From Mesostigma viride (Eukaryota > Streptophyta > Mesostigmatophyceae > Mesostigmatales > Mesostigmataceae), in the NCBI GenBank assembly GCA_009746045.1, contig RPFO01001034.1:280001-344000 (forward strand): 64,000 nucleotides of DNA. The letters run 5' to 3'. Made by a program: the position numbers and the translations under genes. Each line of letters begins with the position of its first letter. The first letter of the stretch is position 1. The notes below the pieces were generated by a model. The model was not told the DNA's origin. It did not search any database and was given only the letters and a program-made list of their open reading frames with translations. This document shows, piece by piece, positions 32,226-42,498 of the stretch.

Positions 32226-33782
32226 CTAATGGCCATCCGTCTGGTAGGTACCACGGGAGGCCAGCAGGACATCCAGGTACGCCTGGTAGTGAGACACATC
32301 CTCAGCATTGTCGTGCCTATCTACAGTGAGGAAAACATCGGCCCACACGCCGTCAGGAAAAAGACCCAGGAAGGCCCAGTAATACCTATGCTGCGTAAGA
32401 ACGACCTGGCCCCGGGCCCAGTCCAGGAAACCACAGGCAAAGAGGCGTAGGAAAGGCTCTACCGCGATCAGGCAGAGAGCCCGCAGGAGCAGGCGATGGT
32501 ACCGGATCCGTGGGCGCATACCCGTCGGGAAGAACAGATCTACCAGGGGCTCCACGTTGGACGGCCACAACCGGATATGCCGAATCTCACGGGAGCGCCA
32601 CCGACGGGCACACTGACGCGACCCGAACGTCTCGAGGTAGTCGCTAGCCCGGGGAGGAGGATGACCACGAGAGTCCAGGCCCTGGCCCGGGATGGGCGCT
32701 GGACGACGGGCATCCCACTCTAGGACGGGCTGAAGGACCGTGCTGTACGTGGCACCCGGCACCGCAGGAAACTCTACCGTAAGGGCATCTGAGGCCATAA
32801 TGCCCAGAGGCGGAGGGTAAGCCCACTGGAACCCGCCGTAGGTGTCCAAGTCATTGTGGCGCCTAGCCCAGCGATACAGGACGCGCCGAACCAGGATCTC
32901 ACCCTGGAACACCGGATCAGCTAAAATAACCATGTCGAAAGGAGGCCGATCAGTCTCAACTGGTAGGCCACGGTCCCGCGGCGCCCGACACACCTGAGAG
33001 AAACCGTAGGACATGGGCGAAATGGCAAGCTCGGCGGAGGCGCGCGGCAGGTCACACTGGCGGCAGGCGAGCGCAGACATACCGTACCCAAAGACAGGCG
33101 TGTCGCGCGACTCCGGAGTCGCATGCACCACAGAAGGGGCCCGATCCCGATCGCCCTCTGACAACTCCCGAAGGGAATCGGCAGCGCGGGTGGCGCGCGG
33201 GTCAGAGCCACTGGACCGGACAACCGCAGCCAAAGACCGCGGGGCCGAAGGGACAGGGGCCGACGAAGGGGTAGGAACCGGCACAGACGCAGACGGCGCC
33301 GGTACAACAGGGGGCCGCGTCGGACCCGATGCCGCAGGGGGTCGCGACGGACCCGCCTCCGCAACTGGCGCGCCGGTCTCTGGGGGCGGGGCACCACCAG
33401 GCCACATGTTGAAAATAGGGCCCGTGGGGACAGGCAATCCGGCATACGACTGGTTACCGTCCAAGCTCCAGTCAGGCACCGGGATCCTCTGCGGAGGACC
33501 GCCCTCCCAAAGCCTGGGAAGACCGCCCGGGTCGCTGAAGAAACCCCGCGAGGGCGGCGCTGACGTGGTGGGCGGCTCGGACGCGGCGGCGACGGGCGCG
33601 GCCGCTGGGACGGCGGACTCGCGCCGAGGCGCAGGTACGTCAGTAGCAGGCGCAGAGGTAGCCGAAGGCGTAGGAGCCGCAGCAACAGAGGGAGCCGCAG
33701 CCGCCGAGGGCTCGCGCGGCATAGACGGACCCGTAGACGTCGAGGCGACCGAAGGGGAAGGGGGCACAGCTGCGGCAGACAC
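32226..33782 (-). CDS. Gypsy ORF3, C-terminal part
   Basis: This is an accessory reading frame downstream of the chromodomain, the position taken by env-like genes in some elements. The part here begins in a long Ala/Pro/Ser-rich stretch and continues into a more compact region with YGMSALACRQCDLPRA, PMSYGFSQVCRAPRDRG and a C-terminal LLRALCLIAVEPFLRLFACGF segment. No signal peptide or clear membrane span is evident and no family is recognised. The apparent extension to 33950 is hAT terminal sequence, not gene. The frame continues unbroken into 35139 onward when the hAT-like element and one duplication are discounted. Confidence 0.6.
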   Translation of the reverse strand: MSAAAVPPSPSVASTSTGPSMPREPSAAAAPSVAAAPTPSATSAPATDVPAPRRESAVPAAAPVAAASEPPTTSAPPSRGFFSDPGGLPRLWEGGPPQRIPVPDWSLDGNQSYAGLPVPTGPIFNMWPGGAPPPETGAPVAEAGPSRPPAASGPTRPPVVPAPSASVPVPTPSSAPVPSAPRSLAAVVRSSGSDPRATRAADSLRELSEGDRDRAPSVVHATPESRDTPVFGYGMSALACRQCDLPRASAELAISPMSYGFSQVCRAPRDRGLPVETDRPPFDMVILADPVFQGEILVRRVLYRWARRHNDLDTYGGFQWAYPPPLGIMASDALTVEFPAVPGATYSTVLQPVLEWDARRPAPIPGQGLDSRGHPPPRASDYLETFGSRQCARRWRSREIRHIRLWPSNVEPLVDLFFPTGMRPRIRYHRLLLRALCLIAVEPFLRLFACGFLDWARGQVVLTQHRYYWAFLGLFPDGVWADVFLTVDRHDNAEDVSHYQAYLDVLLASRGTYQTDGH

Positions 33783-35130
33783 CAGTGATGATTCATACGC
33801 CGTATTATACGCCGTATTTAGCGTATTATGCGCGATACGCAAGCGGCGCGTACGAAAATGGGGTACTTTCATACGCAACGCGTATTTTTGCGCATTTTTG
33901 CGTATTTTCGCGTATTTTTGGCATATTTTTGGCTTACGAGGTGGGTGCATTTGCTTGCCTAGACTGCGGCGCGCCGACCTGTAGTAGGAACAAATAATTG
34001 CGTGATGAGCTAGCTAGTGTATAGTGCACTAAAGCTAAAAGCGCGTTCATTGTGACTTGTGAAGGCGGGAAGGTGAAGGCGGGAAGGCTGAAGATTCATC
34101 ATCAAGAGGGTGATAAGCAACAGTATATTTGGAAATAAACGTACACCTATTTATCTGGATCAAGAAGGTGATAAGGTGTGCCAGCAACGTCGTGGTCGTC
34201 TGGCACCTAGATCGTAGCATATCGACATCCAGGCATGGCTGACACGTGAGTCAATGGAACACGATGATGATGTGCGGCCCGATGAAGAAGAGGCCACATC
34301 CGAAACTGTCTGGACATACATTAGCAAAGAGCGCATCCTCAAGAATCGGCAGCAGACAAATAACTACTACATGGATGATGGAGTACTCCGTTACAGGCTG
34401 CTGGTCGAGCAGGCGGAGAAGGAAAGCAATACCAGGAAGAGGAAGGCGACTAGTGACGCCAAGAAGCAGGCTGATGTGCGGGCGGCACTTAAAGACAGGC
34501 TTGCAGACGTTGTAGAGACCGACGCCTCTAACTGGGTGTCCCCTCATGCCAGCAACACCTCGGGGCGCGCTGCTGGGGCGGCTGGGCCAAGCGGATCATC
34601 AAAGGGCCAATCCACCGACGGTAATTTGCCCGCACCTTATGGGCTCAGCAAAGAGCAGCTGGACGAGGAGCTGTGCGAGGCATTCATTTGCGCCTTTCAA
34701 TGCCATCGACGCCCTTCAATGTCATCGACACCTCGGGGCAATGTATAGTGCATGCATATCTTGAGTTCTACAAATTTATTATCCTTTCCAGTGAGTTGTG
34801 CATTGATACTGGTATTGATACTTAAATGCATGTTGTCTCGATTTTGAAGAGAAACTATCAAGTTAGACCGTTAGAAACTAAGCTTGTATTTAGGTAGTGG
34901 TGGCAATGCCAAAGGTCATGCTATATATGTCATGTATAGGCAAAAGGTATGGAAAAACACCAGCAGACTATGCTTGGTTGCTCAGAATGTTGAAAACCCC
35001 TCAAAATCATGCCAAAAAAGGGGTTTTCAACGGTTAGCGTACGATCAGCGTATAATACATTATACACCGCGTATTATACATTATACACCTGGGGCCGCGT
35101 ACGACGCGTATCGCGTATGAATCATCACTG
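33783..35130 (+). mobile_element. hAT-like DNA transposon with 8-bp target duplication
   Basis: Eighteen-base perfect terminal inverted repeats (CAGTGATGATTCATACGC) are flanked by the 8-base duplication GCAGACAC (33775-33782 and 35131-35138). An 8-base duplication and CAGTG ends are typical of hAT elements. Both subterminal regions are dense in GCGTAT/ATACGC words, which resemble clustered transposase-binding sites. At 1348 bases with only a short ORF it is non-autonomous. It splits Gypsy ORF3 cleanly. Confidence 0.88.
34254..34748 (+). CDS. Short ORF inside the hAT-like element
   Basis: The 164-codon frame starts MEHDDDVRPDEEEATSETVW and is acidic at first, then Lys/Arg-rich (TRKRKATSDAKKQ). 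It ends with a helical-looking GLSKEQLDEELCEAFICAF segment. It is probably the N-terminal stub of a transposase left after deletion of the catalytic part, but no zinc finger or RNase-H-fold motif is visible, so this is inference. Capture of a host fragment is possible. Confidence 0.4.
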   Translation: MEHDDDVRPDEEEATSETVWTYISKERILKNRQQTNNYYMDDGVLRYRLLVEQAEKESNTRKRKATSDAKKQADVRAALKDRLADVVETDASNWVSPHASNTSGRAAGAAGPSGSSKGQSTDGNLPAPYGLSKEQLDEELCEAFICAFQCHRRPSMSSTPRGNV

Positions 35131-35138
35131 GCAGACAC

Positions 35139-35751
35139 CCCACCTGGCGTGGCTGGAGCGTGCGCCTGGGCCGCCATGAAGGCCCCGAAGGCCGCCGTCA
35201 GGGACTGGATCTGCGCCTGCATCGCAGAAACTGTCGCCGAAAGAGGATCAGGCTCACGACCAGAGCCCAAAGGGGTAGGCTCCGCCGATGCGCACAGGAC
35301 CGACCTCGGTGAAGAAGGGACAGGAGAAGGCGCCGACACTGAAGAGGAGGACGCCGCAGGGGAGGCCGAATACTCAGGAGAATACTGTGCCTCTACCGGC
35401 GCGTCCGTAGGAGTAGGGTCGCCCAATCCTACGCCCGCTGTCTGGTCTGCTATCTCCATGAACTCTACTGCCCGTAGAAGGTCGCAGGGGTTCTCATCTA
35501 TTTCCGCATCACCCTCGGCCGGAAGCCAGGGGAATACATCCCGTAGGCAGGAGCGGCCCACAGGGGTAGAAAGGTAGGAAAACACCCGGGCCGGGGCACT
35601 GGAGAACCGCAGCTATCTGTCCCAAGGCTGGACAGTGGGAGCCACATCCTAACAAACAGTGCCCGGCATCGTCGAACCCGTGCAAAACAAGTTGGTGCGG
35701 TTCAACAGGGGAGGGACCGTACCACGTGACCCCGAAGAGAGCAGCCCTGAC
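35139..35751 (-). CDS. Gypsy ORF3, middle part
   Basis: It encodes VGRSCLRDVFPWLP, an acidic NPCDLLRAVEFMEIAD stretch and a Ser/Pro-rich linker. It joins the C-terminal part in frame at the hAT target site (GGVSA/AAVPP). Toward its N-terminus the frame shifts by one base near 35590-35605, in a CCCCGGCCCGGG run. The other frame there carries GVTWYGPSPVEPHQLVLHG, which connects to the start of ORF3 across the Copia insertion. Confidence 0.55.
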
Positions 35752-36224
35752 AGTTAGTCTCCATGCTTTGCTGTAGACTAAGTCTCAAAGGCATTGTGAA
35801 TACAACGTATGAATAAGCCTTGTAAACCTACGTTGGTATGTGAATATAAATACCACGTGGGCTATGCAGATAGGAATGCTAGTCGAGTCGCATACGTTTC
35901 CCTAGATAGGTACTTTGGGTACTGAGGTACGTGACAGACGTCAGTACCCAGTATACGTAGTGTCCTGTCATTGGACGGTACTAGAGTATCCTAGATAGGG
36001 ACCGTACTGCAGCGTGCATTGATCTGTGATCGCACGATGCAGTGACTAGACAGCTACCTGTCATCGTGCGGCCTCGGGCCAACGGTCTGCACCCAACGGT
36101 CACTGGCGGCGCAGCCGGTGAGAGGAACGTTGATAAAGGGTAAACCTATTTTCTAATGAACCAAGCAATTCATTGCTCACAGCCTTCAGTGTTCTCAAGC
36201 AATATATCCCACCGCATTCTAACT
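35752..36224 (+). repeat. 5' LTR of the outer Copia element
   Basis: It is nearly identical to 49904-50380, the main visible difference being 4 extra bases (AATC) in the 3' copy near 50188. Six-base inverted ends AGTTAG/CTAACT replace the usual TG/CA. The gag ATG follows only 18 bases after the LTR, leaving little room for a standard primer site. Confidence 0.93.
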
Positions 36225-36242
36225 TGAATTTTATTTGCTACC

Positions 36243-36572
36243 ATGGCTATCACGAACAAGAATGTCGCTAAGAAGCTTACCTACAACGAGGATGATGATG
36301 GGCAGGATCGGCGGATGCCCAGAGACAACAACAAGAAGCCGGCTGGCGATGCGGCCATTTCCAAGAAAAAGAAAAAGAACAAAAAGACTCACAATGGTTG
36401 CCAGGACGAGGGGACGGCGGCTGCAAAGCCGACCGACCTACCCCCCTCCCCTGCGAGGCCGGAGGCCGAGACGGCTCCCCCCGGGGAGACCGGCTTACCC
36501 TCGACTCCGGCGGCCGCCCCAGCCGCAACCACGGCTGGCGCGGCCATGGCTGCGGAGACCTCGGTGGTAAAC
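36243..36572 (+). CDS. Outer Copia gag, first part
   Basis: It starts MAITNKNVAKKLTYNEDDD, is rich in Lys and then Pro/Ala, and is interrupted after ETSVVN by the nested element. The 5-base duplication TAAAC lies at its end. Reading continues in frame from 44939 once the insert and one duplication are discounted. Gag forms the particle that packages element RNA. This N-terminal basic part has no recognisable fold. Confidence 0.75.
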
Positions 36573-37189
36573 AGTTGTGAGGGTAAGAATGCCACGAATT
36601 CCGCCATGGTTCTTGCAGGAAGTTGCCTTTATTAACAATCAGGAAACACAGACGTAAGTCACGTCACTTCCAAGACTGCACGCAGCACAGACGACAGGGT
36701 CGCAGTGCCAAGAGAACGTGCACGCAAGAACTAGCGTCCCGGTGTGACCAAGTCACTCATATAGCTTACTAGGGACGCGTCCAAGTATTCAGCTGCACTG
36801 TCACAGCTGAACTGTCAATCAATTGATTACACAGACTCTGGCACGCCTTTGGCGCGCAGATCTATCAATTGTCCATACGGCTAGTCCTGTGGACCTATCC
36901 GTACACTAGTCAGCATCAATTGTCTCATAGGTCCTGGCGCGCTACAGTGCGCCTACCTATCAATTGACCATCAAGTCCTGTACAAGTCCTGTCAACGTCC
37001 TGCGGACTATCAAAGTGACACTTGTACATCCTGTGTCCGTACGCGCCCACAGTGGCGCGCCGGGTACTGTCGGCACAGCCTAGGAAACGTCATAACTTTT
37101 ACGTTCCTTAACCAAATGAGGCGTTCAAGGTGCCGTTGGAAAGAGCGTAACAATCTCTATCCATCTAACGTAAATCCTTTACGTTAACT
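36573..37189 (-). repeat. 3' LTR of the inner Copia element
   Basis: It begins AGTTGTGAGGG and ends TTACGTTAACT on the plus strand, giving AGTT/AACT inverted ends like the outer element. It matches 44317-44933 in length and, apart from GCGCGCC against GCGAGCC near 37060/44804, in sequence. Confidence 0.95.
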
Positions 37190-38138
37190 CCAATCCCTTC
37201 TTTTCTTTAGGGGTCACATCCCCTGCCAGGGACCCTTGAAGTAGCTTGAAATGTCCTTCACTCCAGCTTGAAGCTTGAACAGATGTCTTTAATGGCCAAT
37301 GCCATTCCCCCAGCCCTTTCTTTTAAGGAACTGGAAAAGAAACAGATCTGCCACAGGGAAAACCATTTCATGAGAAATGGAGAAAACCTATGGAAGTGGC
37401 ATTACAGAGTACCACCAGATATTAGAAGCACACAAAATTAAATACATACAGGTTAATTCTATGAGGTCTTCTCCAGGAATTAATCCCATCACCTCGGTAG
37501 AGCCTCCAGTACAATGACCTTCTGGCGGTGAGTTACATTAATCCCAGATACTAATCCCATAAAACCCAGTACATATTCAATATAAGTACAATAAATCCAT
37601 GACAATTAAAATACCACTTGACAAAGTAAGGCGTATTACAATAGTTTGCCTGTCATTCTCTCAACAGGGGTCTATTGGCGCCCGTCTTACGGCGCCCGTC
37701 TACTTGCCAGATGGTAAACTGCCACAGCAAACAAATGACAAAATGAAACACATAGGCAACAATTAAATCCTGCCCTGGGGAACTAGGGAAGTCTGAACAG
37801 GCAAACACCTGAACAGGCCAGCTTGTAGAAACATAATACCAGGGAATCGAACCCCGCCCTATAAACCCCAGAATAAAGGTTCCCAGACCATTGTGAGAGG
37901 TATGTACAAATATACATTTCTTTTAAAATAGAATACATGGTCTGTAATGGACCTGTCAACCTTGTGTAGTCAACAGCATGAACCCCAGCCAAAACCTGGC
38001 TGTATCCTGATTAAAATCAGAGTGAGTGTACCATGGTCCATGAGCCTTAGTACAGACTAAAATACAGGTATTATGCCAGTCACAATGCTGACACTACCAC
38101 ACAATCTGCTCTCCAATGCCCTATAACCATGCACCAGC
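37190..38138 (-). other. 3' untranslated region and polypurine tract of the inner Copia
   Basis: On the minus strand AAAGAAAAGAAGGGATTGG abuts the 3' LTR, a clear polypurine tract. The remaining ~930 bases have no convincing frame. A GGGGTTCGATTCCCTGG string near 37840-37858 (minus strand) looks like a T-arm/B-box but lacks the rest of a tRNA. Confidence 0.65.
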
Positions 38139-40284
38139 TTAGACAGCTTGCTGAGATGGGTCCATCAGAGACTGAAGAACCTTGTATTGCACTGCTGCCT
38201 TCTGCACTAGCTTGGTCAAAGCATCAGCAGGATTGTCAACCCCAGGGATATGCTCAATATTGGCCAAGGAGGACAACTCCTTAAGAAGGAGATAATCCAA
38301 GTCCCTACTTCTGGCCATCTGCCTGTGCACAAACTGCACCATCCCCATGGAGTCTGTTTTTAGAAGAGTGGTAACCTGAAGTGGCCAAGGAGTGTTAGAA
38401 GTCATCTGATGAAGCAACTCCTTCAGATAAAGGCTTGTGTGAATGCCTTCACAAATAGCCCTGCATTCTGCCACATCACTGCTGACAGCCACCCGTTTGT
38501 GCAGGCGACTAAACCAGCTCACCAAACTCCCCAGGCCTTCCTGTCTGAGCACAAAGAGCCCTGCAGCCCTGCCCCTGACCTTGGAGACCTGCCTGCTGTC
38601 CATTGAGCTATCCACATACAGCTCCATGCAAATGGGTTGTGATAAATCCACTGCAGACAACAGAATGCCAGATGAAGCCCTGACCTGATCAGCCACCTTG
38701 GCAGACCCTAGCTCCACCAGCATGTCATCAGGCAACCTGGCTATGACCATAAGGTCTGGCCTGGAAATGCCTGCCACCCAAGCAACCATGCCCCTCACCA
38801 TGGGACACAGTGCCTGTGTGATGGTTGGAGGAAGCTTGCTAATGAGGGTCTCTTGATAGTCATTGCCCCCCACCAGCAGCATACGCCACTCCCCTCCCTT
38901 CTTCACCAGTGTGGCCTCCATGCCCACAAACAGCAGAGGCTCATTCTCCACCTGCCATTGCTCCCTACCCAGAGGAAACTTGGACTTAATGATGGTGATC
39001 AGCTCCTTAAGCCACGACGTGGGAGCTATCAGATGTAGGTCATCCCCGTGCAGCGAAGCATACACTGGCAGGCCTTCCCATTGCCCCAGAAACAGACAGG
39101 GGTCTACAGGAGAGACCTTCAAGTTGCAATGCTCCTTCAGGAAACGGTTGAGAGTCTCCCTCCAGATTATTGGACTTGACCTCAGGCCCTCCAGGCCCTT
39201 GAGGATTTTAAGGAACTCCGTGTGGATGTCCCTTTTCCATACAGCAGGCACCCTAACATAGAAAGGCGTCTTGCCCTCCCACTTTTCCTGTGCCACATCT
39301 GCATCACCCTCCAGAAATGCCCTCTTGAAGTCTATCACCACTGAGCCATAGTCCAAGCCCTTGTTGAGAAGGCCTAGAAAGACACACAGCAGCAGCCTCC
39401 AAGTATCATGCAGCATGCCAGGGGTATACAACTCCTCAGCAGTGCACTCACCAGTACCCTTGAACTCATTCAGCACTGGCCTGACATGTGGTACCTTGAC
39501 CCCGTCCACCTCCTTCATCTTGATGACAAACTTGAGCTTGAGTAGGCGTCGTGCAGGAGGCAGGTCATTGACAGGTTCCACGCATTTCTTGGAGATCCAG
39601 TCCTCCCCAGATTTAATCAGACCCAGTGTTACCTGGGGACACATAATGGGAGAGGACATGAGCTTCACCAGGCCTTGGTAGTTGATAGGGCTGTGTCCAG
39701 CAAGTGAGTGAGGACCAATGCCCAAACTGCTTGGATGACTAGCAGCTGGCAGTATGAGGTCATCAACCAAGGGCTCCTGCCCCTGGCACACTTGCACACG
39801 CTTAACCGTCCTGGTTACTGCACGTGATAGGTGAGTGGTCCTGAAATTAATCAGTGGGACCTGACCAGCCCCTTCCTTAGTCAGGAGAGAGGACGTGATC
39901 ACTACCCCATCCTGGCATAGGAAATTCTGCCCCAGAAGAGCAGGTCCTTGATAGCCCTCCAAGACACAAAAAGCAGTGTCCTGTCCAAGGATAGGAATGA
40001 ATACCTCACCCAGTACCTTCACGTGTACCCCGCCACTGAAGTCAGACACAAACTGATAGCTGGGTTCAGACATGCTGTACCCTGCTGCAGCCCTGGTCCC
40101 AATAATGGAGACCTGAGAATTAGTGTCTACCTCTAAGGCAGTGTCCAGCCCCAGATTGCCATGCCACCTGAGCTTGGCTACCTTGGGCTGCTTCTTGGCC
40201 CTTTGTAGAGCCCCAATCAATCCAGCCAAACTTGTCCCCCTGGGCTTGGTAGTTAATGCACTCGTGCAAATGGATGCGAACGTG
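38139..40284 (-). CDS. Inner Copia protease-like, reverse transcriptase and RNase H
   Basis: From a conventional start near 40229 the product is ~696 residues. The frame is open further upstream, to about 40284. Residues ~28-110 resemble a retropepsin (ALEVDTNSQVSIIG, then PALLGQNFL), with the Asp kept but the DTG Gly changed to Asn. The reverse transcriptase has VVIDFKRAFLEGD (Asp300) and, at the catalytic box, SLHGDDLHL in place of YVDD (Asp396, Asp397). RNase H residues Asp540, Glu588 and Asp626 are present, and the Copia signature GVDNPADALTK closes the domain. All catalytic acids of the polymerase are retained. It follows integrase and not gag, the reverse of the usual protease position. 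Confidence 0.85.
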
Positions 40285-40733
40285 TGTTGGATTATGCAAT
40301 GGCTGGCATAATATCAACCCATGCAAGCTTGCCAAGCTGGATTGCATGGGCACGTAGGTTAGGGTAACCTAGCTATCCTGCACTAGTGCTAACCAATGAG
40401 GTGCTGGCTCCGTCCAGCTAGATCTACTCCAGCTAGGACTGATACGATGCCCGCAGGCAACGACTGCCTAACAGCACTACGTGGACAGTCCTGGACCTCC
40501 CCTAGGACCTCCGTACAGGACTAGCACTGCAACCACCTTGTGGTCTGCATCACAGCTCATAAACCCTACCACGTGAATACCCACGTGCGTGTGCACTGCA
40601 TATCTCAGTGCTAATATCTAGCACCCACGTGCCCATCATGGCACGTGCGGATCTAAATCCTAGTAGAGATATGTCCAGTGTACTACACTCCCGTCCATGT
40701 CCGTATCCCACTTGGGAGACGGGGACAACGCCA
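40285..40733 (-). mobile_element. Possible solo LTR between integrase and protease
   Basis: About 449 non-coding bases separate the integrase frame from the protease frame. On the minus strand they run from TGGCGTTGTCC to ATAATCCAACA, i.e. TG...CA ends, with CGTG on both sides (40281-40284 and 40734-40737). After removing them, the two frames abut with a minus-one offset. A four-base duplication is short for Copia, so this remains tentative. An intron or plain spacer is possible. Confidence 0.35.
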
Positions 40734-40747
40734 CGTGTACTGATAGT

Positions 40748-42292
40748 CTAGGCCTGAAGCCCTAGAATAACTTTGGTTAGTGCCTTGGGCTTGACAGTTG
40801 ACTCCCCAGCTGTTGACCTTGCAGCCTGTTCAACAAGTACCTCTGCAACCTGGCCAGGGCTGACAGATTCCCCTGCAACAGATGTGGTCGTTGCATCAGT
40901 GATGTCACTTGGGACCTGAAAATCCTGCAGATCCTGTGAGCCTTGTGCCTGACTGCCCTCATTCATCAGGTTAGGCTTGACATATGACCAACTCAGCCGG
41001 TGTACATGCTTTGGTTCGTCCTCCATGCTGACCAAGCATGCGTGGCTAGCTTCATCAACCTGGGTAACCACCCCAGGACTCCAGCTACCACGTTTGCCAT
41101 AAAGGCTAGGTTCCTTCCAAGCTAGGACCTTCTGACCCACTTGTGGCTCCAGCATCTTCCAACCCCGGTCCTTCTCCCTCAGCTTGGCAAAGGTGACATG
41201 TGCAGCATGTTTCCAGCCCTCCAGCACATGTGGTGGGCACAGGCCATGATATAGACCCATTGGGCTGACAGCAACTCCATCATAGTAGAAGTTAACCCTG
41301 CTGTTCAGCTGCTGCTCCACGTTCCTCAGCCATGCACTCCTGACAAGTGCAGGTGCAGACAAGGGTACCCAGTCTTCAGAGATGATCAATTTCTTGACCT
41401 CCTGGATTGCCCTCTCGATAGCACCCTGCTGCCCATGAGCCTCCCTAGGTGTAACCAGCAACTCAGGAAGGGTAGGATCACCCTTGAGATGCTGAAACTG
41501 CATGTCCACCTGGATCCTTGTGGTAGGAAACTTGGCTCTTACATTCTGCAGGGCAGCCAGCAAGTACCTGTTCTTCATAGAAGGTAAATGCTCCAGCACC
41601 TTGTATTTCGTGTACCTGTCCACGCACACCAACAGTTGCATGCCCCTGATGTGTTGGATATCACACTGCAGATCACCAATGCTCTGAGGTAGAGCTTTGG
41701 CATGTGATTTCCTGGGCTTGTTGGAGGACAACTGGCACTTACACCGTGAGGCAGCTTGCTGACACGCCTTAAGAAGGGGTGCCCTGCCCATACGGAAGGC
41801 AAAGTTGTTTGACAGAGAAGTGGCATGCCCAAACATGTTGTGGATTCGGGCACCCAACTCCTGGTACACAGAGGAAGCAGTCCCTGGCACAGTCAGGACT
41901 GTGCTGTCAGATTGTCCAGCATCACCATGCTGACTTCCATCCTGTTCTGACTCAGAGCCTGAGTCACCCTGCTCATGCCCAACACCTGGACCGCCAGCAG
42001 GGACCACATGCATACCACCAGAGGCCTTCACACCCCTCTGTGGTTGTACATTGGTTTCTCTCAAAATGAGAGGTCCACCCTCGTGCCCAGCACGAGGATG
42101 CATAGGGTCAGACATACTTACAGCTGCATCAGCTGTCAAGGACGTCTTCATAGGAACCTGTACCTCTCCAGGTGACCTGGGGCCACACTGAACCTGGAGA
42201 TCACCCTCTTGTTGCCCAGATATAAAATCTGCATTGGAGCACCTGGCCTCCCCCTTGGGTGAATTAAGGTGTGTAGGGGTTGCCTCAGACAG
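40748..42292 (-). CDS. Inner Copia integrase
   Basis: It inserts element cDNA into the host genome. Counting from Met at 42151, the HHCC finger is IHNMFGHATS (His104, His109) with CKC (Cys137, Cys139; C-x-C not C-x2-C). The catalytic triad is Asp164 (LQCDIQ), Asp216 (QVDMQF) and Glu246 (GAIERA), giving D-x29-E in place of the usual ~35 spacing. A C-terminal GKRGSWSPGVVTQVDE stretch resembles the small beta-barrel domain. The same frame is open upstream of the Met to an in-frame TGA at 42293-42295, beyond which it is the zinc-knuckle frame. So gag-to-integrase synthesis could use stop readthrough. Confidence 0.85.
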   Translation of the reverse strand: MSEATPTHLNSPKGEARCSNADFISGQQEGDLQVQCGPRSPGEVQVPMKTSLTADAAVSMSDPMHPRAGHEGGPLILRETNVQPQRGVKASGGMHVVPAGGPGVGHEQGDSGSESEQDGSQHGDAGQSDSTVLTVPGTASSVYQELGARIHNMFGHATSLSNNFAFRMGRAPLLKACQQAASRCKCQLSSNKPRKSHAKALPQSIGDLQCDIQHIRGMQLLVCVDRYTKYKVLEHLPSMKNRYLLAALQNVRAKFPTTRIQVDMQFQHLKGDPTLPELLVTPREAHGQQGAIERAIQEVKKLIISEDWVPLSAPALVRSAWLRNVEQQLNSRVNFYYDGVAVSPMGLYHGLCPPHVLEGWKHAAHVTFAKLREKDRGWKMLEPQVGQKVLAWKEPSLYGKRGSWSPGVVTQVDEASHACLVSMEDEPKHVHRLSWSYVKPNLMNEGSQAQGSQDLQDFQVPSDITDATTTSVAGESVSPGQVAEVLVEQAARSTAGESTVKPKALTKVILGLQA

Positions 42293-42498
42293 TCACTGCT
42301 CCTTGTTGTCTTCTTGCTGACTGCCCTTTGAAGGCTGGCCTGCCTGGGACTTGTTGTTGTTCTTCTTGTTGTTGTTGTTATTCTTGTTGCTGCCCTGGCC
42401 CTGGGACTTCTTGAAGCTGGGACACTCCTTCTTGATGTGCCCCCACCCCTTGCACAGGTAGCATTGTATCTTGGACTTGCCCTGGCCACTCAGCCCCC
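42293..42498 (-). CDS. Inner Copia nucleocapsid zinc knuckle
   Basis: It contains CYLCKGWGHIKKEC, a perfect C-x2-C-x4-H-x4-C knuckle, then Asn/Lys-rich sequence (NKNNNNNKKNNNKS) to a TGA. It lies one base out of frame (minus-one) with the gag ORF, the switch being at or before GGGGG at 42494-42498. The knuckle binds element RNA. Confidence 0.8.

Noticed and set aside
33013-33984. 323-codon plus-strand frame
   Set aside because: It is antisense to Gypsy ORF3 and runs into the terminal repeat of the hAT-like element.
37838-37860. tRNA gene near GGGGTTCGATTCCC (minus strand)
   Set aside because: It is a T-arm-like string only. Neighbouring sequence does not supply the other arms.
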